Source: Callorhinus ursinus | Lineage: Eukaryota > Chordata > Mammalia > Carnivora > Otariidae | Assembly (NCBI RefSeq): GCF_003265705.1 | Contig: NW_020312867.1 | Span: 1,993,615-2,057,614 of the forward strand | Length of the DNA: 64,000 nt | Direction: 5' to 3' | In this document: positions 1-12,499 of the stretch, piece after piece | Layout: every line of letters starts with the position of its first letter | Position numbering within the stretch: the first letter of the stretch is position 1 | Made by a program: the position numbers and the translations under genes | The notes under the pieces: generated by a model | What the model was told of the DNA's origin: nothing | Seen by the model: only the letters and a program-made list of their open reading frames with translations | Database searches by the model: none

Positions 1-954
1 CTTTCCAACTTTTATTTATACATGCTGCTTTATTCACTTGACATTCTTTCACCTGGCTACCTCACACTGACCACTGGCTCAAGAGCCATGTATCTGAGGT
101 GGAGTGATTTCTAATCTCCACTTGCTCTCCTCACCACCTAGGACAGATGGGAAACCCCTGGTCCCTGCTCCCACAGTGTTTCACGCTTGCTTCTGCCTTT
201 TACCTTGCAATATAAATACAGGTTTCTACGTCTCCCTCATTTAGCTGTGAGCTTGTTCACCTTCCATCTACGGCACTAAGCCTGGCACAAAACAGGGGCC
301 AGTGGTCTGTTAATAAAAGAATGAATGAAGCCTCATTAACCTACCTTCAGGGCTCTTATCCATAGAAACAGACCCTCTACATGTGAGTCAAATTCAAATA
401 GAAGGGTCTGGTACCTCATTCGAGATATGATATATTTTGACGGGGCTAGCATGATCAGGATTATAACTGAGGGCCCATCAAGATAAACAGTGGCTGTCCT
501 ATCTCTTTGGAAGCCTTGCTAGGACCCGGCCTGTCCATACATGAAGTCCTGGTCCACAACTGGGCTTCACACCCACAAAAGTTAATGAATTGGCATCCTA
601 CATGTAAACGTAAAAACTGGAAGAGGTTGAGAGGACTATTTTTGAAAGGAGACTGATATGCAGTAGCTATATTATCATTTATTAAACTGTCACATGCTAG
701 GCTATGTAGGATGCTTTTGATTGTTATTCTTCACACAACTCTTTGAGAAAGGTTTTACCAGGCCTGTTGATTGAAGAGGAATTCAAAATCCAGAGAGAAT
801 AACTTGCCCAAGGCTACCTGCTAGTTTGGGGTAGAGCTGGGATTTGAATCCAGGTCTGTCGGCCTCCAAAGATAATCCTCCTTCCCCTGCTCTGTGTTGT
901 CTCTGGATGCTGACCAGAAGACCCCTGGAGCCAACCTGGTGTGGGAAGGAGCTT

Positions 955-1130
955 TGGAAGCAGACCTAGGCTCAAATTCTGCTTTTGTCACTTACCTGCT
1001 AAAAGGTATTTGATAATTAACAAATTCTCTAAGACTCATCTCTAAAAAGAAGGTTAAACTGCCTAATTCATAAAGTATGTACACCTGTAAAGCCCTGAGT
1101 CTATTAGTAGATGCCCAATAAATATGAGCT
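955..1130 (+). mobile_element. MIR fragment
   Basis: TCACTTACCTGCTAAAAGG and AGTAGATGCCCAATAAATAT correspond to the core and tail of the old tRNA-derived SINE MIR. Confidence 0.7.
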
Positions 1131-1914
1131 GGCCATGAGCTTATTTTCCCTCTTCCCCTGCACAAAAGAAAAGAGCAGTTTCTTCCGGGACGGCAAATAA
1201 ATCCTGTTTCACGGTCTTCCTCACTGGCAAACAACTCTGTTGTGCTCTAGTTGGGAAAGGCCTGTGGGTAAATCCTTAATATGACTGGAACCAGTTAGCA
1301 AGCCAGATGTGCAACACTCAAAATCATCCCCTCGAGCCTGATGAAAGGAGCCCAAACACATTGCTTATTTCAGCATCCCTATATTTTGTCATCTGAGGTC
1401 AGGAATGAGACAAGCAGCTAGAGGGAGAGAAAAGGAATTGATCCAGAAACTGTTCAATTATGAGGTTTTCAAATAGCAACAAAAACAACAGCAAGACATT
1501 TCCATCCTTGTTTAACATCAAGTGCCTGTTAGTACATGACTTAATGCTATTCTTAAAATTAAATACTGTTCGCTCCTCACTTGCTCACTGTTCTGACCAC
1601 TATAACCAACCCTTTGTAATTTTCAAGCTTGGGGAATATAAAAAGGGGGACAAAACTCTTTGACATTTCTGTTTACAGATGATATGGAGACGTGGGGACA
1701 TGGGGCTCCCTGGTATGTCCTCTCTGGGGAAGGTTTTTCTGTTACCTTCCACGTGGGACCGGCGTGTTTATAGTCCACAGACAGCTATGAATGGCAGATT
1801 CAGGGAGGGAAAGCATTTCTTTAGGTAGGTAACTTTAAAAATCACCAACAGAGTAGAAAAGAGAAGAACACAAATGGGAAACCCATCTTCATCCCAGCCA
1901 CTAATATTAAGGAA

Positions 1915-2095
1915 GCAGACACTGTGCTTATAATAAACACTTGATCTGTCTTATTTCACTTAATCCTCACATAGCACGCTTATGAGCTAGATTCCAATAT
2001 CATCCCAATTTTACAACTGAGGAAATACAGACTCAGAGAGGTTAAGCAACTTTCCCAAAGTCACACAGCTTGTAAACAACAAGACCAAGACACCA
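1915..2095 (-). mobile_element. MIR fragment
   Basis: TTTTACAACTGAGGAAATAC, GAGAGGTTAAGCAACTTTCC and CAAAGTCACACAGCTTGTA are the complement of the MIR core. Confidence 0.85.
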
Positions 2096-2375
2096 ACATA
2101 AGTCTCGTCTTAATCAAAAGCCCATATTCTTTATCATCCATATCACAATAACTAGCTATATATGCTTTAGCGCCCACTGTCCCTCTGGCATTTCCTTCAC
2201 TGGTATAAGAAGGAACACTATGTATCTTTCAAGGAACACTCAAATGCCATCTCTTTTCTTAAGCATTCCCAGAATCTCTAGAATACTCCTTCCTCTAGGC
2301 TTTTACAACCTCTAGTATAACAAGTATTAGTATAGTATGATGTCTAGGGTCAGTATTAAAATAATAATCTATAAT

Positions 2376-2500
2376 AAGCTAACATTTATCAAACACCCAC
2401 ATGATGTTAGTTCTGCATTAAGCCAGTCATCTCACAGTAATAATTCTCACATTAACCCAAGGAGGGAGGTATTAATCCTATTCTTACAGATGAATAAACA
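2376..2500 (-). mobile_element. MIR fragment
   Basis: CTAACATTTATCAAACACCC through TTCTTACAGATGAATAAAC matches the complement of the MIR 3' half, with divergence. Confidence 0.65.
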
Positions 2501-2949
2501 AATATGTTTTAAACACTACTGTGGGACAGAAGCTGAGTGGCCTTGTGGGAGAACCATACATTGGTTAACATGGTAAGAGTCCCTTGAATTGTGCAATGCT
2601 CTTAACTACTGACATTTGCCTTGATCCTGTCATGGTTAATGCTATGTTGGTGTTAAATAAATTCATTTATACATCCCACCAATATTTACTGAGCACCTAC
2701 CATGAGTGAGCCCTGTGAAGGGCACTAGCATTGCCTAGACACAATCTGAGTCATTTTGCCATTTGCTCCTATTACCTTGTGCAATTCGAAACAGTAAGTA
2801 ATTAGAGCCTCCACCATCATGATGACCTGCCCCTGGGTCAAAGCACCAAGATTAGAACCAAGGTCTTCTGGTCAAGAACTTTTGATTTCACCAGCAACCC
2901 AGAGAAGAACAAGCTGGCTTGGATCCAGAAGAGCACATACTGATGGTAT

Positions 2950-3130
2950 TGTTTCATGCAATGAGTGTGGGATTTGTGGTCAGAAGCTGAGGGTGTTAAG
3001 TCTTAGTTTAGACACTTACCCATTATATGACTTGAAGTCATGACAACTTCCTCATTTTCAGAATGAGAAATACCACTACCCTTGTGGGGTGGCTGTAAGA
3101 CTCAAACATGATCAGATGTGTAAAGACACT
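2950..3130 (+). mobile_element. MIR fragment
   Basis: AGACACTTACCCATTATATG and TTCCTCATTTTCAGAATGAG follow the order of the MIR core and 3' half. Confidence 0.7.
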
Positions 3131-5204
3131 CCTACAGGTGCTGAATACAGGTAACAAGCCAGTAGGCTGAAATCCCAGCACTGTCTGTTTCTAGTCTATT
3201 CCCCTCCTCTGCCTTCCACCAGCAGTGCCTTCCTCGCTAAGCATTCCTGTTCTCCTGTTCCCCTTAATAATGAAGTAATTCTTGTTTGGTATGTTTTTGT
3301 ATTTGCTAATATGGTTTTCTGGTAAATACATGTGAAACTGCTTTATTCCCTATGTTTAGTCCTCCCCTTCCATAGACTGTAATTTTACAGCTGTGGGCTG
3401 GGAGTGTCTCTCTCATTTGGGTGAGGGCATGCAGGACAGATTTTGAGGGGACAGCAGAGCTGGGAGGCTAGGGCAGAGAGACTTATTAAAGCTGTAGTGA
3501 CAGGAGAGGTGATAAAGGGCAGAGTCAGTGGTACTGGAGAGGACTGACTCAGGCAGAATTTGCAGGACTTATGATCAATTACATGTGGGGACTATGAGAA
3601 TGAAGCATGGCGCATGGATCTCTGCCTTGGGTGGTGGAGTGGAGGGTGGTGCTGTGACCATTACCCAGACAGGAAAAGCAGATAAGCCTTGGGCAATGAA
3701 GGAATGAGCTGAGTTGGCCTGTCTGATGGAGTTGTCTGCTGGTTAATTAGCTGAACTGCCTAAAGCCTGGGAAGATTTGGGGATCAACAGCAAAGAGATG
3801 TGGGTTAAAGCTGCAAGAAGTAGATGAAATCAAGGACAGTATAAACAGTAAAACACAAACACAACTGAGGGAAGACACTGCCAAATCATGCAAAACCGAA
3901 CGCTTGAGGGACAGGGACAAGCCAAGGAAAAGGATCTGGAGATGGAATACCGGGGAAGAACACATCCCCCAGAATTTCATTCCTGTCTTCGTTAAATTTT
4001 GAACATAGCAGGATCCCTGATAAAAGGCAGCCCCAAACGATGCCATGTCATTGCCACAAGCCACTGTGGAGGTATCAAAAATGTTTCTTTTTCACTGATG
4101 CTGACCAAACTCGGTTCTCTGCTGATGGTACCAAAGGTTTTGCCACTTCCCTCTTCCAACGCAGGTGGGTGGCAGGAGCCCTGGTCTGTGCTTCCTGGCT
4201 GCTGGGAGTCCGAGAAGCACCAGGCAACTACACACTTCCTGATGCATGGAGTCCACTGGAATCACTTACAATTCTTTGCAGATGACAGAAAAGCATTCTT
4301 TAAAGCACTGACCTGTTATCAACTGCTGTCACTGCTGATGAGGTAGAATGTGGGCATATGCCTAGCATGCCCACCACACACCTACACACTGCTTCGTAGC
4401 TCACTCCCTTAAAGCTCGGAACAGCCTCCAGGGGAACCATGTTAAAACAGCACAATTAACTAGAACTGCTACAAACTCAATAACTCACCTACCTAATGAA
4501 GCAATACAAGGAAAATTAGACCTATTTTAATAAGAATTTTAAAAGAGACGAGAAGTAAAGGTCAAATGCCATTTCTGGATCCCAGCTCTTTTCTTCTTCC
4601 CTCCCATTCTCAAGCAGTTAAACCAAGGAGGCGACACATACTGTACTAATCCTTATAAAATCAAGGAGGCAGCCAATCATGCTATTATACCCAAGGGCAA
4701 ATTTTTTCTTTCCAACCCAACCCCGAAGTTATGTGCCTCCCCTGATCTATTTCTGAAGGTTTTATTATGCAAACCTGAAAGGATTTCAATTACAGTAATT
4801 CTTGTCCTTCTCAGCCCAACTCAACAAAAGCGGAACTAAATTACCAGCAATTCTAGGCCATAAGGGTGGTTTTGGCTTCTTACCTCCCCTCTGGAGTCAC
4901 CTTAATCTAGAGATTCTCCTCTCCCAACCCCTTCTGTCAGCTTGGGGAACACAGCTGTTTTTACGCCACCCCACTATTTAGCATATCATGACGCCTGACG
5001 TGCCCATCAACAAGCAGTCTGCCCAGTCTCACGCAGCTATCATGGAGTAATTACCTCGCAGGCCAGTAAAATCCACTCAACTCTCCCAGTCACATACCAA
5101 CCCCCTCCTCGGCCCCCTGGTTTCCTGGTGACATCTAAGGAGAACGGGTGCATGGGACAAAGGCCACGATGGGCAGAAGTGGAGACAGGATTGGTAGAGG
5201 TGAG

Positions 5205-5400
5205 AACTTGTACTTCTCAATGTACCTACTCTATTCTGAGGTCCACACTAAGTTTACATAGGTCATTTCGCCTGACCCTCACAACCACCTCATGTGGTAG
5301 ATCTAGCATTTCACAGACAGGGCAACTAAGGCTCAGAGAGTTTAGGAAGATCGCATGGTTGATAAGTAGTACATCTATCTGTACCACATCAGGCTATACC
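5205..5400 (-). mobile_element. MIR fragment
   Basis: CTGACCCTCACAACCACCTC and AAGGCTCAGAGAGTTTAGG form the complement of MIR. A 106-residue open frame crossing it at 5128-5448 is spurious. Confidence 0.75.
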
Positions 5401-5517
5401 GCCACCCTAAGAGTTTGGGGGAAGGTGCTGAGAGGTGACAAGTGCTGAGACTGGACCAGAATGAACTTAAAGACAGTTCACTCTCTTATGTGACGAGTCC
5501 CTGGGGTTTGACAAGAA

Positions 5518-5574
5518 ATAATCTTAGGGCTGTCAGTGCAAAGTCCTAGGACCAAGACTCCATGTAATAGGAGG
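5518..5574 (+). repeat. 57-bp direct duplication, copy 1
   Basis: This segment, starting ATAATCTTAGGGCT, recurs at 6467-6523 with a single difference (G5532 versus A6481). Similarity stops abruptly on both sides. Confidence 0.95.
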
Positions 5575-6466
5575 GAGCACAGAGCAGCCCTCTAGAGGTT
5601 CTGGACTGGCAAGCTAATTCTCAGCCCATAGTGCTTAATTAGGAGTTGCTGGATTACCAAAAGAAGTTTGTCACAGGGTGGTCTCACTTATATAAGGAAG
5701 TTCTATCCGTAATGTACATACTGTACGGTATCTTAAAAATAAAATTGTTAGTTATTTTACCAGCAAAAATGGTTTTACTCAGGATTAGCAGAGAATTACA
5801 ATTCAGGCCATTCAAGCTATGGCAAAACTGTAAGCAAGTCCAGAGAACAAAGGAGAAGACTGCTCTTTTATTGGGGGGGGGTGCATCCTGAGGGGATGTT
5901 ATAAACAAAAGTACACCCATATAAACCAGGAGTTTGGAGTATAGTGGCTCTTCATTGGCTAGGCTGTTGCTGGGCAAGGGGAAAATCTTTCTTCCTCCTC
6001 TGGGGTAGTAAAGGATAAGCTTCTTCCTGTGGGGAGTGCAAGATATGTCTCTTCCTGTTGGGGTGTGCAGTTGACAGCAAGTGTTAGGGGATGGCAGCTC
6101 CCCCTTCTGGCCTCACTCCATTTTAAATGAGGTTTCCTTTATTCAATTTCAGATGTAGTTCTTAAGGGCATGGCTCTAAAGAAGGGAGGGCTTCTGCCAT
6201 AATTTCAAAGCCAACGAAATAAAGTAAAACTTATGGCTAGCAATCCATTTGTTTTTGCTTTCAAACAATCTACCAAAGTCAACTGCACTGACTTCAGCCA
6301 TGCAGGGTTCTAGGGAGAGTCCCAAATCCATGTTTGTGCTTAACCATCAGTCCTTTAGAGAAGTGGTTGTTCATTCATGCAGTCAATTAATGTTTACTGT
6401 GCGTCTACCACATGTGGATCACCAGGCTAAGCCCTGGGACCCAGAGGTGACAAGGCCATTGGTTCC

Positions 6467-6523
6467 ATAATCTTAGGGCTATCAGTGCAAAGTCCTAGGA
6501 CCAAGACTCCATGTAATAGGAGG
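6467..6523 (+). repeat. 57-bp direct duplication, copy 2
   Basis: This copy is 949 bp downstream of the first. Sequence on either side looks like one old interspersed repeat that the 57 bp interrupt, which suggests this is the inserted copy; that direction is an inference. Confidence 0.9.
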
Positions 6524-6593
6524 CTCTATTCTAGTCTAGGGGCTCATCATATACTTCCCTGAGAAAGTGACATCAAAACTAAGGAACTGAAGG

Positions 6594-6784
6594 GGTGCCT
6601 GGGTGGTGGAGTCGGTTGAACATCTGACTCTTGGTTTCGGCTCAGATTGTCATCACATGGTTGTGAGATCGAGCCACGTGCTGGGCTCTGTGCTCAGCCC
6701 AGAGTCTGCTTGGGATTCTCTTTCCCTCTCATGCTCTGTCTCTCTCTCTAAAATGGATAAGTCTTAAAAAGACACAAAAAACAA
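6594..6784 (+). mobile_element. CAN-SINE (tRNA-derived carnivore SINE)
   Basis: The head reads GGTGCCTGGGTGGTGGAGTC with the internal GGCTCAGATTGTCATC region, a CT-rich stretch and an A-rich tail. It is flanked by a 19-bp target-site duplication (6575-6593 and 6785-6803) with one mismatch. It has an older head variant (TCTGACTCTTGGTTTCGG). Confidence 0.95.
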
Positions 6785-7599
6785 AAAACTAAGGACCTGA
6801 AGGATGACTGAAAGGCATCCAGACAGACAGGTCAGAGAAAACTGCTGCAGATGGAGGGGAGAGCATGGCAGAAGCCCGGGGGGCAAGAATGAGCTGGGCA
6901 TGTCTGCAGATACTCCTGGTGGTCCTGAGGCTGCTGTGCTCTAACTCATTACACAAACCTGGTCCACTTGCATCAGAAGGGCCAGCACAGGGAGAATAAC
7001 CCAGAGGACAGGACAGGACAAAGAAACCTTGCACCATGTGCCCCTGCCCTACTCTGCTCTGCCTCCATTCTCACGCTCCCATCAAGGCCTGAGGGCCAGT
7101 GTGCCAGGAGCAGCACCAGCCAGCCAGCAGGGGCAGGAGGGGGCCCAGGGCTGCATTTTCTCCTTGGGGTTCATTTCTTCTGCCTGGGAGTTGGTGTATT
7201 CAGAATGCGGAGCTCCTCCTCACCAGCCACTACAGGCCAAACATGCTTTCCAGGAGCTGTCTTACCAAGCCACTGCCCTCACTAATACAATGTTATCAAA
7301 TTTCTAATGCGGGTACTCTAAAGCAAATGTACTGTTACTACCACGCCACTGGGCACATTTTTCAGAAGGAAACAGCCGCTCACTGAATCTGTCACTTTTC
7401 CTCTACTCAGTACCATGCACACAGAGCAAGAGCCTGCTAAGGGCTGTTTTCCTACTGTACCGTTCTTCAAGCACGCTCAAGGTGCATCAGGTCTCTCAAC
7501 AGAATCCCGAGTCAGCCACGGCACAGTTTCCGGTGAGTTTCCTGGACGATAGGACAAAGCCTTGACAACTAGGGCCTGTGCCTCAGAATCTTAAGGTAT

Positions 7600-7740
7600 A
7601 GGTATCAGAGCTTCTAGTTCACTAGTCTAGTTTCCTCATTTTACAGACCGGAAAGGAAAATGCAGTCCAAAGAAGTTAAGTAAAAGGTCTGTCGTCACAC
7701 AGCCAGTGAGCCGGAGAACCACAGGTTGGTTCCTTTCTCA
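7600..7740 (-). mobile_element. MIR fragment
   Basis: CCTCATTTTACAGACCGGAA, AGAAGTTAAGTAAAAGGTC and GTCACACAGCCAGTGAG correspond to the minus-strand MIR core. Confidence 0.75.
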
Positions 7741-9132
7741 GCTGATTCCCTTACCTAAAAACCAGATTACTTCGGAGGTTGTGAGGCCTAAATAAGAGAG
7801 CCCATAACCCAGTAGTGCCAGAAATGTGGCAGCTGTCCAATCACTGATGACTGTCTGCAAAACTTTGTCTCTTAGATCTCCAAAACAACCCATTCACTTT
7901 CCCGGGGCCTCATTTTTGCTAAATTCCCATTGAGGAGAGAAAACAGACTGGCAGTGGGGTTAACGTGTTCACAGCTGGTGTGTGGCCAATAACTGATCGG
8001 GGGTGAACCAAACTCTCTCCTTGTTCTCAGATCTCAAGTCCAGTTTTTTGCCCTGCCAGTTCCACCCCCAGCGTGACTTACTGTTGTCTCTGGAGAGCTG
8101 ATGTGATCAGAGAAGACACTGCTGGAAGTGACCACTGAAGACAGTCACGTCACTTTCCCTTTAGCCACTGAGTTGGAAAAGGCTAAGCCAAATACACTTG
8201 AGAAGGGATAGACAGGAACTCTCGAACTTCTACCCAGGAGGGTGAGGAATCCAAAAAGTCCTGTAGATATCCACACCAATTCTACCAATCACTGACAAAA
8301 AAAAAAAATCACCCAAACCATGGAACAAACATTAACTTCTGACAAGACAACCAAATGGGCCAATCAGCTCAGGTTTTTCCTCCTCTCTCACACACACCAG
8401 CTCCTCTGCCCCCTCCCCACACTTTAAAATAACCATCCAACCATGTAAATTCCCCGGTGCAAGTGTCTGTTAGTCTCCAGCAGAACTGTCAATGCTCATA
8501 AATTCCCGGCCTTCCAGACTGCACTGCAGCTACTTATGGGGGGGAGGGATGCAGCAGGCCACCAGACAATAGCAGGAGGAGATCGGCCGAGCAATAACTA
8601 CTCTGGTTACAACATCGAAATTCATGGCAGCATTTTGCTGGGAGTGTGCACCATCAGGGAGGAGAAACATAAAAAGGGGAACCTTGGCTGTAAATAGTTT
8701 ATTTCGGCAATTCCTGATGTTGGCTGAATCATACTTTAAATACAGAAATACATGAAAGCACCACTCTGGAGGTGACATGTGTTGCCACCTCATTTCTCTT
8801 TTCAAAAGGGTCTTCCATCAGAGAGACACCTCACTACAAATTACAGTGAAGAAAACAAAACCCTCACGCACAGACTTATTAATAGGCCAGAAGGAAATGA
8901 AACCACTAGGATTTAAGGAAGCAGAGAACCAATGCAACAAAGACCATCAGTGATCTGGGGTCTCCGGGCTGCATTTTCATGCATAGAAAATGGGAAGAAA
9001 AGAAAAAGGTGGCACTCTTCCGGTCTCAGAGTCCGCTCCTCAACCACACATCACAGGTTTTCAAAGTAGCTCTCATTCCCCCCATTCTTCTTAATGCACC
9101 TAAAGTAGGCTGACTTCTCCAGTGAACCCTAC

Positions 9133-9314
9133 CTTCATGTTCCTTCTCAGTGGTTCCTACTTTCTTGATCTTCCTGGGAGATTTCATAAAGAGGGGAAAG
9201 ATGGTTCGTAAGCCAAGAATATCAACAAACTTATGGCAATTGTCTGTGCCCTCGGGTCCAATCATGGCATGGTCCAGCACTTTCAGGGCACTGCTCCGGG
9301 AGATCTTCTTTTCT
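9133..9314 (-). CDS. CTNNBL1: CTNNBL1 exon H (about residues 343-403)
   Basis: This 182-nt exon starts with A, completing the Arg codon from exon G, and encodes 60 codons from EKKISRSSALKVLDHAMIG to KKVGTTEKEHE plus the first base of a Glu codon. It includes the conserved stretch NCHKFVDILGLRTIFPLF of the C-terminal half of the armadillo-like domain. The acceptor is TTTTGTTCCCAG and the donor GTAGGG. The intron before it (9315-30394) is the longest in the window, 21,080 nt. The next exon, expected to start near HVCSILASLL, was not found in 1-9132 and must lie outside. Confidence 0.97.
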
Positions 9315-9689
9315 CTGGGAACAAAAGAAGTTTCATATAAGGCACTTCATGGGGATGTTCTGGTCTCCGAAAAAAGGGGGGGTGTACTCATTAAAATGGG
9401 GGGACAAAGAAGGAAAGAACAAAACTTAAAAGTCCACCAATGAGAATATTATTACATAATGATAGATCTGCACAGAATATTATATACTTGTTAATAATTA
9501 GGAAAGTCTATAATAGAATGAACGAATTCCTGTGGCCAGAACGATAAGCACAAAGGGTAATATTCAAAATTCTATATGAAACATTCCCTCAATTATGTGA
9601 TAAATATGTATTAAAAAAGACTGGGAAGAAATAGCTCAAAATGCTAACAGAGGTTATTTCAGGGAGGTGGGATTATGAATTGCCTTATT

Positions 9690-12075
9690 ATTCCTTTTTC
9701 TTTCTTTTAACAGCTTTATCAAAATATAATTCACATACCATACGATTCACCCATTTAAAATGTACAATTCAATGAATTTTAGTATATTCACAGATATGTG
9801 CAACTATCACCACAGTCAATTATAGAACATCTTTATTATTCTGACAAGAAATCCCCTACTCTTGAGCTGCCACGCCCCCTCCCCTCCCATCCGACCCCAC
9901 CCTAGCAACCACTGATCTACTTTCTGTCACTACGGCTTTGCCTATTCCAGACATGTCAAGTAAGGGGTATCATACAATATGTGGTCTTTTGTGCTGGCTT
10001 CCTCCCCTCAGCATCATGTTTTCAAGATTCATCCATGCTGTAGCATGTGTCAGTACCTTCCTTCTTTTCTGTGGCTGAATTATATAGTTCATTGTACGGA
10101 TATGCCACAATTTGTCTATCTGTTCATCCACTGATGAACATTTGGGGTGTTTCTTCCTTTCGGCTATTATGAATAATGCTGCTAAAAACATTCTTGTACA
10201 ACTTTTTGAGTGGACATATGTTTTCATTTCTCTTGGATGTATGTACACCTAGAAGTGGAATTGCTGGGGCATATGGTAATTCTATGTTTAACCTTCCGAG
10301 GAACCAACAGACTTTTTTCCAAACTGGCTGCACCATTTGACATGCCCACCAGCAGTGTGTAAGTGTTCCGACTTCTCCACCTCTTTACCAACACTTGTCA
10401 GCTGATTTGGTGGTTCTAGCCATCCTAGTGGGTGTGAAATGGTATCTCACTGTGATTTTAATTTGCATTTCCCAGATAACTAATGCTGTCAAGCATCTTT
10501 TCATGTGCTTATTACAAACTTGTATATCTTCTTCAGAGAAATACCTATTTCTCTTGTGTCTACTACAGTACTGAGTAATTCCTCAGTAAATACTGAATAT
10601 TGGCTTGGTTGGTTGATTTACCAGGTATACTAAGATATGAAATGATTGACTTGTTCCTATCTCATAGGTGAAGGCTATTCAGATCCTTTTCCCATTTTTT
10701 AATTAGCTTAATTCTTTTTATTACTTAGTTGCAAGAACTCTTTATTCTGGATACAAGTCCCTGATATATGATTTGTAAATATTTTCTTCTATTCTAGGGG
10801 CCACCTTCTCACTTTCCTGATGGTATCCTTCGAAGCACACCAGTTTTTAATTTTGATGAAGTCCAACTCATCTGTTTTGTCTTTTGTTACCTGTGTTTTT
10901 GGTGTCAGAGCCAAGAAACCATTGCCAAATCCAATGTCATGAAGATGTACACCTACGTTTGCTTTTAAGAGTTTAATACTTTAAGTTCTGATATTTAGGT
11001 TTTGATTCATTTTGAGTTAATCTTTGTATGTAGTGTGAAATAATGGTACAACTTCATTAATTTGCATGGGGATATCCAATGGTCCCAGTACCATTTTTTG
11101 AAGACTATTCTTTCTCCATTCCATGGTCTTGGTATTCCTACTGCAAATCAGCTGACCATAGACACACAGTTTTATCTTCTCAAATATATTCTATTAATTT
11201 ATGCCAGTACCACATTGTCTTGATTACCAACCACTCTTTGTAGTAAGTTTTAAAACTGGGAATCCTACATTGTTCTTCTTTTTTCCAAGACTGTCTAGTT
11301 ATTCTAGGTCCCCTGCAATTCCATATGAATTTTAGGATCAGCTTGTCAATTTCTACAGTGAAGTCAGCTGGCTTTTCAATAGGGATTGTGCTGGATCTGT
11401 AGATCATTTTGGGGGAGTATTGCCATCTTCACAATATTAAGCCTCTGATCCATGAATATGAAATATTTTTCCATTTATCAGCTCTCCTTTAATTTCTTTC
11501 AACAATGTTTTGTAGTTTTCAGAGTATAAATTTTGCACTTCTTTTGTTAAATTTATTCCTAGGTATTGTATTCTTGATGCTATTGTAAATGGAACTGTCT
11601 TTGTAGTTTCATTTTTGGACTGTTCATTTCAAGTGTACAGAAATACAACTGATTTTTGTACATTAATCTTTATATTATCCTGCAACCTTGCTGAACTCAG
11701 TTATTAGTTCTAATAATTTTTTGGTGGATTCTTTAGGATTGTCTACAGACAAGATAACATCATTTGCAAACAGAAATAGTTTTACTTCTTCCTTTCCAAT
11801 CTGGATGCCTTTTATTTCATTTCCTTGCCTAACTGCCCTGGCTAAAACCTCCAGTACAAAGCTGAATATAAGTGGTAAAGGCGGACATCCTTGTCTTGTT
11901 GCTGATCTTAGGGGGAAAACACGCAGTCTTTCACCATTAAGTATGATATTAGCTGTGGATTTTTTGTGGATGCTCTAATATGAAAGGTTGGAGAAGTTCC
12001 CTTCTATTCCTAGTTTAGGTATTATTTTTATCATGAAAGGTGCTGGGTTTTGTCAAATGCTTTCTGCATCTTATT
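9690..12075 (-). mobile_element. Old LINE-1 fragment (ORF2 and 3' end)
   Basis: Reading the minus strand gives broken ORF2 protein. Around 11180-11407 it resembles the reverse-transcriptase C-terminal region (IEKPADFTVEIDKLILKFIW). Around 9970-10336 it resembles the ORF2 C-terminus (IELPYAPAIPLLG, AALFIIAE). Stops and frameshifts abound. The 3' UTR lies at 9690-9970 and the 120-bp inverted-repeat arm interrupts it at 10548-10667. It is sense to CTNNBL1. The limits are approximate. Confidence 0.88.
10548..10667 (+). repeat. 120-bp inverted repeat, left arm (inside L1)
   Basis: This segment is the reverse complement of 12268-12387 with one mismatch in 120 (GGTATACTA here, GGTACACTA in the reverse complement of the other arm). 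It interrupts an old minus-strand L1: recognisable L1 sequence continues on both sides, resuming near 10670. It is therefore probably the inserted (derived) copy. Confidence 0.95.
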
Positions 12076-12267
12076 ATTCCTTTCTCTATTTTTCAGTATC
12101 TTTCATTTTTCCATAATGAACATGTATTACTTTTTAGACTTAGGAAAGTTAAACTGTTTTCAAGAAAAAATAAAAGTGATTTTTCCCTTGTCACTGGCTA
12201 CTGTTCTTGCAAACAGTTCTCTAAGGAGTATAATTTTCTATAACCTTATAGTGTTTTCTTTAACATT

Positions 12268-12387
12268 CTATGAGATAGGAACAAGTCAATCATTTCATAT
12301 CTTAGTGTACCTGGTAAATCAACCAACCAAGCCAATATTCAGTATTTACTGAGGAATTACTCAGTACTGTAGTAGACACAAGAGAAA
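12268..12387 (-). repeat. 120-bp inverted repeat, right arm (probable source)
   Basis: This is the partner of 10548-10667, in opposite orientation, with 1,600 bp between the arms. It lies beyond the recognisable L1 and reads smoothly into the following sequence, so it is likely the ancestral copy. Confidence 0.93.
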
Positions 12388-12499
12388 AACAAAAATTAAA
12401 ACATGGCTTCTGCTTTCAAAAACATGTAAATCTATTTAGGGAGACTAAATTAATACGAAATCATCAGGCAAAAGTAGAAGTCGGCAAATAACTTTTTCC

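Larger units (their letters stand above)
1..9132 (-). other. CTNNBL1: Partial CTNNBL1 intron after exon H
   Basis: No exon could be recognised here. Besides the MIR pieces, SINE and 57-bp duplication listed, the stretches 1-950, 3440-4980, 6800-7590 and 7750-9130 show only diffuse L2-like or unique sequence. The first 330 bases end in an L2/MIR-like AATGAATGAA tail. Confidence 0.75.

Noticed and set aside
6840..7280. GC-rich segment as a possible promoter or CpG island
   Set aside because: CpG dinucleotides are sparse and no promoter element or first exon is recognisable.
9970..11407. Minus-strand frames resembling a reverse transcriptase
   Set aside because: They are pieces of a decayed LINE-1 ORF2 with stops and frameshifts, not a host gene.
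10548..12387. DNA transposon with 120-bp terminal inverted repeats
   Set aside because: L1 sequence continues on both sides of the left arm, no target-site duplication flanks the pair, and no transposase-like sequence lies between.
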